A stretch of DNA of 64,000 bases. It comes from Novipirellula caenicola. GTDB lineage: Bacteria; Planctomycetota; Planctomycetia; Pirellulales; Pirellulaceae. The first letter of the stretch is position 1; every line of letters starts with the position of its first letter. Location: contig NZ_BAABRO010000003.1 in assembly GCF_039545035.1 (NCBI RefSeq), positions 434,001-498,000 of the forward strand, given 5' to 3'. Under the pieces are notes generated by a model. It worked only from the letters and a program-made list of their open reading frames with translations, did not search any database and was not told the DNA's origin. The translations under genes were made by a program, and so were the position numbers. Shown piece by piece: positions 1-7,664 of the stretch.

Positions 1-2
1 CG

Positions 3-1790
3 CGCCTGCGACAGGAGTTCTACAATCGCGAACTTCCCAGAGAAGTTAAGGGCGTGCTTGAAAAACAGAACCAAGTGATTTCTGCTCCGCAGCAGGTGCT
101 TGACCCTGGGTTCGAGATCAGCCGCTTCATTGTCTGGCCGCTGTATCCAGTCAAGTTATCGGCGGACGCTCAGTCGGACCCGCTGATCATTGACGACTCT
201 TTTCATTATCGTGAGTTGGTCCCATTGGATCGCGAGGCATTGAAGGCAAAGGCCGAGGAATGGGAACATGAGATTCCGGAGATCGAGGATACCGACTGGC
301 GTGTCTGCGACTGGACTGATGAGTCCGTCGCACATGACGGGGTGGAAGGCACAGGGAGCCGCATTCGACTGATTGGTCCGCATCCTGAATCGAGATCTGA
401 TTCGCTCAAGCCGGCGGAGTGGACGTCTTTGTCGGAGTACTTGCCATCGGGTCAGCCGCGACTCTTGTTGGGGAGTTTTGCGGAACCTCAGTTACCGGAA
501 CCTCTGACACGCTATCAATGCCTCGTGAACGGTGTTCGTATCGTTCCCGGTTTCGTGCCAAGTCGTTCCGAGCGTGACTGCAAACTGCCTCAGGTTATCG
601 AGCAATTACCGGTGCTCCCGGGTGAAGGCGGCTGGGTGTGGATTGACCTGCGCGGGGCGGCGATGCCGCGACTGCGGGCAGACCGATCCGCTCCGATTAC
701 CACCCAATCCGAACCGCCCGACTGGCGTGGGCTGATGCAGCGTTGGAACGCCTCACACTCGGGTAGCACCCCTAACTGGCTGATGAATCAATTGCTCTGG
801 ATTCAATGCGAATGCCCACAGCGGACCACTGCGTCACGCCCAATTCGAGTGGGGCTTAGAAAAATCAGCCCCTTTCTCATTGCACGGTTACTGCTAAGTA
901 GGTCTGCCATTTTAAGAAGCGTCAATCACTTCATGGTTGGCGATCCGTCACAGTACGTCGCCCTCAAGTTCCAGCGTGCCGTCGCCCACGCCCTCGCCAG
1001 GGCCCGCGATAGCGCTGTCGCCCGCGCCTTCGTCCGCGGCCACGACGCCGCTCTCGACTTCGCCCTCGACCGCAACCTCACGCGTGCCCCCACCCACGCT
1101 CAAACCCTCGGATTTGCTCACTCCCTTGGTCTCACCCTTGCTCTCGACTCCGTCCTCCGCTTCGATCCCGGCTTTCCCCTCAATCCCGACCGCGCCCAGG
1201 ATTTTTTCCGAAGTCAGTTGGAATGGCGAGGCGTTGTCGTCCGCACCGGCGTAGAGTCTCATCTAGCATCTGAGGCGATCGGGACCGACCGAGATGAAAG
1301 TCTCCCTGTAACGGGACTCATCGGCGTCGGCTCACGGACTGACTTGCGACTCGTAGGTCCAGTTCGTGTAACAAACTCGCAGAATGTCGTCGCACAGCCT
1401 GACTGGCTCCGAGCTTATGACCTAGTGCTTCCTTATACAGCGTTTCCCCTCGATGCGTTACGGTCGCGGTTTCCCGAATGGACGGCGACACTCAAACCTC
1501 GTCTGATTTACATGCTTCCATTCCTATGCGGTCAAGAACCATTTGGGAGTTTGCGTGAGAGTCTGAAAATGAATTCCCCCGTTGAATCGCTGATGCTGTT
1601 TTTGCCGAATCCCGATCACTGGGAATGGATGTTCGTGGATCATTCGCGAGAAGAGTGGGCCGATGGATCTGCATCGGCCCTATGGGATCTGAAGACAGGA
1701 AAAGTCCTATACGCCGACGGTATCCACACGGCCACCTCCATCCGTAGAAAGGGCGTCGGCAAACCACTGCGAGACTGGTTACAGCAATAG
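3..1790 (+). CDS. Unrecognised large protein, 5' end outside the window
   Basis: The frame is open from base 3 without a stop, so the GTG at 54 is probably not the true start and the gene begins upstream of the window; 595 codons are visible. I do not recognise a family. No signal peptide or clear membrane span is seen in the visible part. A striking segment at about residues 320-390 (bases ~960-1200) is built from Ala, Leu, Arg and Asp with frequent AL/AR/AH steps, and is C-rich at DNA level, so other frames are open there too. Similar Ala-Leu-Arg-Asp runs occur in some planctomycete and cyanobacterial STAND/NACHT-type proteins (general knowledge), but no NTPase motif is visible here. The rest is Trp- and Pro-rich (for example WEWMFVDHSREEW near the C-terminus). 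Coding is well supported; function is unknown. Confidence 0.8.
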   Translation, partial: RLRQEFYNRELPREVKGVLEKQNQVISAPQQVLDPGFEISRFIVWPLYPVKLSADAQSDPLIIDDSFHYRELVPLDREALKAKAEEWEHEIPEIEDTDWRVCDWTDESVAHDGVEGTGSRIRLIGPHPESRSDSLKPAEWTSLSEYLPSGQPRLLLGSFAEPQLPEPLTRYQCLVNGVRIVPGFVPSRSERDCKLPQVIEQLPVLPGEGGWVWIDLRGAAMPRLRADRSAPITTQSEPPDWRGLMQRWNASHSGSTPNWLMNQLLWIQCECPQRTTASRPIRVGLRKISPFLIARLLLSRSAILRSVNHFMVGDPSQYVALKFQRAVAHALARARDSAVARAFVRGHDAALDFALDRNLTRAPTHAQTLGFAHSLGLTLALDSVLRFDPGFPLNPDRAQDFFRSQLEWRGVVVRTGVESHLASEAIGTDRDESLPVTGLIGVGSRTDLRLVGPVRVTNSQNVVAQPDWLRAYDLVLPYTAFPLDALRSRFPEWTATLKPRLIYMLPFLCGQEPFGSLRESLKMNSPVESLMLFLPNPDHWEWMFVDHSREEWADGSASALWDLKTGKVLYADGIHTATSIRRKGVGKPLRDWLQQ

Positions 1791-1933
1791 CCCCTAGCTA
1801 GAAACCGCGTTGTGAAGCAGTCAAACGGAACAGACGCTAATTCGTTTGTGCGCTGAACTAATGATTCCAGGCTCTTTTGTATTAGCATTGATTTCATCGG
1901 CCATGCCAGTGCCTGCAGCACGGAACGCGCAGG

Positions 1934-2383
1934 ATGAAACATCGCTTAAAACCGTTCGTCATAGTCTCGATCGCCGTCATTGCCGTCTTGGTAATGGTCG
2001 CGGGATTTTTGAGCTGGCGATCGGTTGCCGAGGTCGACGCGGCGTTGAATCCGATTCATGTAGCGGAGGATCGTTGCGGTCCCAACCCGCCGAGTCCGGC
2101 GGGATCGTCTTCGGGAGCCGTAACGTGTCAGCGGCCGGGGCCCACATGCTACCCGGTGCCTTACGGCTCACACGCCACGCCTACATGCTGCCGCCAAGCG
2201 GGGACGCAATGCAGACAAAATGCCGTCAAGTGGATTCGACGGACTAGGAAGTCCATCGTACGACTAAAACAACCAGCCGCCCGCGACTTCCGCTACGTTG
2301 ATACGCCGCAATTCCTGGGGAATTTGATTACGCGGCTTCGAGGTCGCTGGGTTTGCGGCCGAATGCGACTCCGGTCACGATAA
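1934..2383 (+). CDS. Doubtful ORF with N-terminal membrane segment, possibly a gene remnant
   Basis: The first ~50 codons look like a real membrane-anchored protein start (MKHRLKPFVIVSIAVIAVL, then GFLSW). From about base 2100 the frame runs through two dispersed repeat elements (2115-2169 and 2230-2273) and into the 3' end of the opposite-strand ccsBA gene. The likely reading is a truncated gene whose 3' part was lost or replaced by repeats. It could equally be a chance frame. Confidence 0.25.
   Translation: MKHRLKPFVIVSIAVIAVLVMVAGFLSWRSVAEVDAALNPIHVAEDRCGPNPPSPAGSSSGAVTCQRPGPTCYPVPYGSHATPTCCRQAGTQCRQNAVKWIRRTRKSIVRLKQPAARDFRYVDTPQFLGNLITRLRGRWVCGRMRLRSR
2115..2169. repeat. Dispersed palindromic repeat (family E), copy 1
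   Basis: The ends GAGCCGTAA and TTACGGCTC are inverted repeats. The same unit, with GTCAGCGGCCGGG and CCCGGTGCCTTACGGC in the same order and spacing, occurs on the opposite strand at 33449-33510. Confidence 0.7.
2230..2273 (-). repeat. Dispersed repeat (family D), copy 1
   Basis: This 44-bp sequence is an exact reverse complement of 15519-15562. The similarity extends less perfectly beyond it into a GTAGCGGAAGTCG-like end (~2280-2297). Confidence 0.85.
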
Positions 2384-5300
2384 AGGCGAGTTGGCTTGCG
2401 ATGTACAGGCTCAACCACATCAAGACGCCGGAGGTGAAGCCGTAGCTGTGCAGTCCAATGCCCAGCTCGTTCGTACCAAACCAGCTCCAGGTGGTGACGA
2501 TGTTGCCGCCGATCGCCAATACGCAGAAACCGCGTGCTTTGACCATGCCGTCCCAGCGAGCGTGCAACATCAGTGCGTTCCAGATCACGATCAACAACGC
2601 CCCGTTTTCTTTCGGGTCCCAGCCCCAGAAACGACCCCAGCTATCGTCAGCCCAAAGGCCGCCTAGGACCGTACCGACGAAGCTAAACAGGATTCCGAAA
2701 CAAGCCGCACCGTAACACATGCGGTACAAATCCTTCAACGCTTTGGCATCTTTGCCAACCCATCCGGCAATCAAATAGCCGATCCCGATCGTGCCGGCGA
2801 CCAACGTAGCAACGTAGCCAAGCGTGACACTGATCACGTGGGTGGCCAACCAAAACTGCGTATCAAGAACCGCTTGCAGTACCGGCATCGTATCCCCGGT
2901 ATTCAGCCCATAGGCCACCAACAGCGACATCATGCCTGCGAACGCGGACAACAAGTTGCCGGTACCGTATTTGAAGATTCGCTCGACGACCAAGCCAAAC
3001 AAGACGGCACCCCAGCCGATGAAGACGGCGGACGAGTACAGGTTGATGACTGGAGCGCGACCGGTAATCGCAACACGGCACAAAATCGTAAACGTGTGAA
3101 TCGCCAAAGCAATCGCAAGCGTTCCCCAAACCGCTTGTCGCATCCGAGGCAAGTGGAACAAGAAGTAAACGAGCGCAAGGACGGTCGAAACAAGGTACAA
3201 AAACATCGTCACGCCGGTGGGCCAATTCGATTGCATCCATCGTTCCAGCGAAACCATCCCCTTGTCGTAACCGGGAATGTCATAACTTTGCACTGCGGCA
3301 AGATGTTCATCGACAGCGGTGTTAAAGCCGACCGTATCCATGTCGCTGTACGCTTTGATCATTTCACCAAACGTTTCAATCGACGCCTGAGGCGTTGCAC
3401 CGCTTCCGAGTGAATTTTTGGCCATGTCGAAAAACGCCGGGGCGTAGGCCGACCATTTGGGATTGTCGATCGATTCCTTGGCATCGTCTTCGGTAGGCGG
3501 AATCACGGCGGGGGCCGGCATCTTGGCCAGACTTTCCATTCGCATCTGCAGTTCACGCAACGCGAACATTTGACGCGTTTGTTCATCCGTTCCTTCGGGA
3601 AAGAAGCTCGCTGGGAACTGCGTCGGAACCGGAATCCGGAACGCCGCCGCGGTCAACGTGTAGTGACGCGTCCGGCGATCCAGTTCAATTAACTTCTTCT
3701 CTTTAAACGATTGATGGAGTGCCTCTTTTTTGCCTGCGGCTTCAATCAGCTTTGACGCTTCGTCCCATTGCTCACGAATTTCGTTCAACGAGTACAGTTT
3801 GCTTTTGCGTCGCTCGAGCCCCAGTTCGCTACGAACCTCTTCGGCATCGATACGGAACATCGGCAAATCATGCAGCGCAGGATCGTCGGTCGCCACTTCC
3901 ATCAACCACTGCATCGCCGAAACCGAGCGACCCGAAGTGTGGTCTTGGATTTCCTTTGGTGCGGTATCCAGTGGCAGCGATTCACGGTTGCTGATCGCTT
4001 TCAGCGTTTGCCGAGCGTAAGCGTCCAGCGGCATCACGCGACCGCCAAATTGAGTCGGGATTTTGCCAGCGGTATAGAAGTCGAACTGTTTCATCCGTTC
4101 GCTTGGACGCATCGAGTTCATCACTGCAGGCCAAGGAATCAACATCATCAGCGCGATCCCCGCAAACGCACCGACGGTGGCATACACAGGCCACTTCGAG
4201 GGTGGTGACTGATTGAATTCCGCCATCGCGGCAAGCTCTTTGCGGGTTTCACGTTCGCGGCGATCCAGGAATCGCGTTAGCGTGCCGAGGAAGTGAACCA
4301 GCATGCCGAGCGCCGTGATGCTGCAGGCGACATAGGGGATCAGCCAGCCCGAGTTGCGGACAACCTGGATCCCGGTCATCTCTTTGCCGCCTGGAAGCGG
4401 CGTGTAGTTGGATTGATAGAACGTTTCGCCGCGATAACGCAGCGGGTTGTTCATCCAGACGCGGTCCTTGCGGTCTTCGCCGGTCTCGGTATCGATGATG
4501 CGAATGAACGACGAGTAGTCACGCGGTGTGTCACTGCCGCTGTAGTTCACACGACGCACGTCTTCGAGTTGTACCCAATACGGTTTGACTTCGCGATGAA
4601 AACGCAGCCCGATGTCATAACTCTTCTCATGCACCGTAAACGAATCGAAGTCATCTTTGACCGGTTCACCGGGCACTAACATTTCGCGATCCGAGATGAC
4701 TTGGCTGACAAGGTGTGTACCGAGCGATTCACCCGATGACTTGTCAATCAGTTCGACGTAAGCCGACGGAACATTGATCGCTCCATCGGTTCCGCCGGCC
4801 TTGGTCACCGGGATGGCTTTGACATCCAATCCGATCCCGGTGGTGGCGATGTTGTCTTTTTCGTCGGCTTCTTTGAGTGTCGAGTTAGGAAAGTACTGGA
4901 TCACTTTGACGTTGACTGGAAGCGTCTCGTCTTCGATCAGCGAGCCTGATTCTGCGGCTTGTTGCAAACGGCTTGCAGGAATCGCGATGATGTTGTCGAT
5001 GCCATCGAGTCGCTCGATGATGGTCAGTTCAGCAACATCCAGATTGACCAGCGTGTTGGTCGATTCACCTTCGACCAGACTGAGTCGTTGTTCCAGTTGA
5101 CGGTCGCCGAATGTGAATTGGCCTACCATCAATAGTCCCACGCCCAGGTGCAACAGGACGTTGCCGCCTTGCTTGTTGAACACCAAAAGGCATCCCACTA
5201 ACAGGATTCCGCCAACACCGAGTCCTTTGGTCAATTGCCAAACAATCCGCAGTCCGGGGTCGCCAATGCGGAATCCGGTGAACAAGGATGCCAGCAGAAG

Positions 5301-5918
5301 TAACGCAAACAGCCCGCCCAATTGGTACAGCAGCATCGCGATCTTCGCATTGCGAACCTGAGTTCCCCATGCCACCGCGCCGGCCGCCAGCAACCCAAGA
5401 CCGGCTAACACGCAACCCCACAGTGCGTCGTAAGAAATTGGCGGGGTGCCTTGCAGCCCGTCATCGTTGTGTCCGGCCATCACGACCAAGCCTGTGGCGA
5501 GTAAACCGGCGACCAAAAATCCGATGCCCAGCATCAGTTTCGATCCGCTGGCGTGAATTCGGAACCGCGTGATTTTCGCGGCAACCAAATTCACCATCAA
5601 TAGAAAACCGATCAACGCTCCGCCGGGAAACGGGATCTTGCCAGGCAATGGCTCGCTGTGACGATAGAAGGCTTGCGGGACGAAATCATCAAAGTGCAGC
5701 ATCGCGACCCACGACAGGAAGTATCGCTGCTTCACTTCCAACATATTCATCTCGTCCTGCGCAAGCGTGCCGACCAGGACGATGATCAACGACAACGCGA
5801 ATAGCGTCACGGTCAACTTTAGCGACCCAAGCCAACGCAATGCGACATGACTGAACTCGCCGAATGAATCTTCGGTTTGATGATCGATGTATTCGGAATG
5901 CGAAGTGGTTGTGGCCAT
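2328..5918 (-). CDS. ccsBA: Fused cytochrome c biogenesis protein CcsB-CcsA (ResB/ResC)
   Basis: System II cytochrome c synthetase that exports heme and attaches it to CxxCH motifs on the periplasmic side. The N-terminal part (about residues 24-560) is ResB/CcsB-like: a first membrane segment LTVTLFALSLIIVLVGTLA, further helices, and a large soluble loop. Around residues 585-605 another membrane span begins a ~250-residue soluble insert lacking an obvious family. The last ~330 residues are CcsA: conserved His in HVISVTLGY (~1027), the WWD heme-binding signature WGRFWGWDPKENG (~1090-1100) and a final conserved His in LGIGLHSYGF (~1156). At 1196 residues it is longer than typical epsilonproteobacterial CcsBA fusions. 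It lies 100 bp downstream of the lipoprotein gene on the same strand and may be co-transcribed. It would serve the c-type cytochromes at 24.2 and 57.6 kb. Confidence 0.93.
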   Translation of the reverse strand: MATTTSHSEYIDHQTEDSFGEFSHVALRWLGSLKLTVTLFALSLIIVLVGTLAQDEMNMLEVKQRYFLSWVAMLHFDDFVPQAFYRHSEPLPGKIPFPGGALIGFLLMVNLVAAKITRFRIHASGSKLMLGIGFLVAGLLATGLVVMAGHNDDGLQGTPPISYDALWGCVLAGLGLLAAGAVAWGTQVRNAKIAMLLYQLGGLFALLLLASLFTGFRIGDPGLRIVWQLTKGLGVGGILLVGCLLVFNKQGGNVLLHLGVGLLMVGQFTFGDRQLEQRLSLVEGESTNTLVNLDVAELTIIERLDGIDNIIAIPASRLQQAAESGSLIEDETLPVNVKVIQYFPNSTLKEADEKDNIATTGIGLDVKAIPVTKAGGTDGAINVPSAYVELIDKSSGESLGTHLVSQVISDREMLVPGEPVKDDFDSFTVHEKSYDIGLRFHREVKPYWVQLEDVRRVNYSGSDTPRDYSSFIRIIDTETGEDRKDRVWMNNPLRYRGETFYQSNYTPLPGGKEMTGIQVVRNSGWLIPYVACSITALGMLVHFLGTLTRFLDRRERETRKELAAMAEFNQSPPSKWPVYATVGAFAGIALMMLIPWPAVMNSMRPSERMKQFDFYTAGKIPTQFGGRVMPLDAYARQTLKAISNRESLPLDTAPKEIQDHTSGRSVSAMQWLMEVATDDPALHDLPMFRIDAEEVRSELGLERRKSKLYSLNEIREQWDEASKLIEAAGKKEALHQSFKEKKLIELDRRTRHYTLTAAAFRIPVPTQFPASFFPEGTDEQTRQMFALRELQMRMESLAKMPAPAVIPPTEDDAKESIDNPKWSAYAPAFFDMAKNSLGSGATPQASIETFGEMIKAYSDMDTVGFNTAVDEHLAAVQSYDIPGYDKGMVSLERWMQSNWPTGVTMFLYLVSTVLALVYFLFHLPRMRQAVWGTLAIALAIHTFTILCRVAITGRAPVINLYSSAVFIGWGAVLFGLVVERIFKYGTGNLLSAFAGMMSLLVAYGLNTGDTMPVLQAVLDTQFWLATHVISVTLGYVATLVAGTIGIGYLIAGWVGKDAKALKDLYRMCYGAACFGILFSFVGTVLGGLWADDSWGRFWGWDPKENGALLIVIWNALMLHARWDGMVKARGFCVLAIGGNIVTTWSWFGTNELGIGLHSYGFTSGVLMWLSLYIASQLAFIVTGVAFGRKPSDLEAA

Positions 5919-6018
5919 GGTTTTGATGATGAGTGAGGTGGGGAGGCGAGCCGAGCGTTTGCTGGTTGTCCGAGGAACAACTTCTGGGCGTCAGTGCTCA
6001 TCCATTGATTTTACACTG

Positions 6019-7203
6019 CTAAAGTTGGATCGATTCGAGGAACGACTTGATTGCCTCGGATTCGGCGGTCACCGTTTTGGCAGGGCCTGTCATTTTGATG
6101 AATAAACTGAACCCTTCGTCCAGCGGGACGATCGTAGCGTCGATTGCGGTGCCCGCTTCGGGGTCTGTTCCTAATAGTAAGAACCGCTGAGCATCTCGAC
6201 CATCAACTTTGATCTTTTCCGCGTCCTCGAGTGCTTTATCGACGACTTCGTCTGCAACACCTTCGGGGCGGATTTGGCCGAGCCAGCGTGCGACGTTGCC
6301 ACGCAAATCGCCACCAGCTGGGATGACCGTGATTTCGGCTTCGGCGTCTTCCGGACCGACGTTGAACGCTGCCATCCGCATGCTGGACATTCGCCCATCA
6401 CGCCAACCTTCGGGGCGATCGTACTTGAAACTCGAATCAGGATTTTTGGACGAATCAGGACCGTCCGATGTTGTCGTTTCGGTGGTTGAGGAACCCGATG
6501 CCATCGACCCGCCCGCGACGCCGCTATGGATGTCGTCGTTGGGCATTTCGCCCCGAGCCATTGGCCCGCCACTCATGGGGCCGCCACTCATACCGCTCAT
6601 CATCGGCGGTGAACCGCCACTGGATTTACCCACGAGATCGACCCAGACCGCAGTCCCATCCGCGGATTCGATTTCCAAGGCTTCCGCACTTGCCCATTTT
6701 TCGTTCGAGGGGGCTAAACCGACTTGGCCTCGCCAACGGTTGACGTTCATTGCGACTTCGGCGTCCCAGTCGGGTTGTTTCGGCAGCGACGACACGCTGA
6801 TGTCGAGCTGTTTGTCGGGCGTGTTGACGTCGATTGAGGCGAATCGCATCGGTTTGGACCCACCGAGCTGCCAGCCCTCGGGCAATTCGTCGAGCACTGG
6901 TTTGTCATCTTCGAATTGGATCGATTCGACAAACTTGCGAAAATCATCCTCGACCACGGCAACCGCTTTCTCAGGAGCCGCTGTGATTTTAAAGAACCAC
7001 GTTTGATCGCCTTTGGGGACCATCACTGCCAACATGCGGTCGTTACCCGTACGAAGTTGCTCGGGCACCTCGGTGGGAATCGAGTAGGTCACGATCGGAT
7101 CGGTTTCCTGACAACCGGATGCGGCCGCTAGCAGTAGCATGACGCAGGAGATCGCGAGGGTTCGGGAAGCAAAAAAGCGGAAGGTCCGCAGCATATCGGC
7201 CAT
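6019..7203 (-). CDS. Lipoprotein with internally duplicated domain
   Basis: The N-terminus has a signal peptide ending in the lipobox-like LLLAAASGC (cleavage before Cys at ~31), so this should be a lipid-anchored exported protein of unknown function. The body appears duplicated. The segment WFFKITAAPEKAVAVVEDDF..FVESIQF near residue 75 matches FIKMTGPAKTVTAESEAI..FLESIQL at the C-terminus. Likewise LPEGWQ..MRFASIDV and NVNRWRGQVGL match RPEGWRDG..MRMAAFNV and NVARWLGQIRP. A Met/Gly/Ser-rich linker (MMSGMSGGPMSGGPMARGEM) separates the halves. It lies directly upstream of ccsBA on the same strand. A nearby second Met (residue 4) could also be the start. Confidence 0.8.
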   Translation of the reverse strand: MADMLRTFRFFASRTLAISCVMLLLAAASGCQETDPIVTYSIPTEVPEQLRTGNDRMLAVMVPKGDQTWFFKITAAPEKAVAVVEDDFRKFVESIQFEDDKPVLDELPEGWQLGGSKPMRFASIDVNTPDKQLDISVSSLPKQPDWDAEVAMNVNRWRGQVGLAPSNEKWASAEALEIESADGTAVWVDLVGKSSGGSPPMMSGMSGGPMSGGPMARGEMPNDDIHSGVAGGSMASGSSTTETTTSDGPDSSKNPDSSFKYDRPEGWRDGRMSSMRMAAFNVGPEDAEAEITVIPAGGDLRGNVARWLGQIRPEGVADEVVDKALEDAEKIKVDGRDAQRFLLLGTDPEAGTAIDATIVPLDEGFSLFIKMTGPAKTVTAESEAIKSFLESIQL

Positions 7204-7276
7204 CAGAATCCTGGAGCTGGCTATTGAGGGTGGGGCGAAACAAGGAACATTGCATTTTGCAGTTCCTGCCTGGTTA

Positions 7277-7322
7277 GGTACGAACCGATGAAGGTGCGGT
7301 TTGGTACGAACCCATGAAGGTA
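7277..7322 (+). repeat. Short direct repeat
   Basis: Two ~20-bp copies of GGTACGAACC(G/C)ATGAAGGT lie 26 bp apart, at 7277-7296 and 7303-7322. A related GTTTCGTACCCACG follows at ~7360. Confidence 0.6.
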
Positions 7323-7499
7323 AGGTGCCCCCACTGAATTAGAAACCCCGCAGGCATTTGTTTCGTACCCACGATTCTAACGTGTCGCGGTTCCAAGCGG
7401 CAGCGAAATTCTGAAACTCGGCGATGCTGTGAAGCGGCCATCGCCCCAGCGATCCCGCGACGTCGAAACCGCAGACGAAGCCGCCGGAAAACGAAAAAT

Positions 7500-7633
7500 G
7501 TGACGACTTTCCTCGCGTTTTCCCGAGCCAATGCTAAGCCACGCATGAGTTCCGCCAGCGGCAATTCCGCGTCACCCAAGCCGTCAACGCCGCTGCCAGC
7601 CTGCGACAGCATGTCACGGCGGCAAAAGTTCAC
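7500..7633 (-). pseudogene. Possible decayed N-terminus of a DUF1501 (Tat-exported) protein
   Basis: On the minus strand a GTG at 7633 opens a frame beginning MNFCRRDMLSQAGSGVDGLG. This resembles the Tat-signal start of planctomycete DUF1501/sulfatase-like proteins (RRDxLxxAGxG). It then loses the expected hydrophobic stretch and continues as Arg-rich translation. The rest of the 460-bp gap (7204-7664) holds only short repeats. Best explained as a gene fragment, but a chance match is possible. Confidence 0.3.
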
Positions 7634-7664
7634 GAACGCCCGCGATCCGCAGCCGATCGGGCGG

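Noticed and set aside
948-1262. Antisense and alternative-frame low-complexity ORFs over the C-rich segment
   Set aside because: They exist because the Ala/Leu/Arg-rich codons avoid stops in other frames; the sense gene runs through without interruption.
1846-2247. 133-codon ORF starting in the gap after the first gene
   Set aside because: Composition is Arg/Ser/Gly-rich and it crosses dispersed repeats; the frame starting at 1934 is the better, though still weak, candidate.
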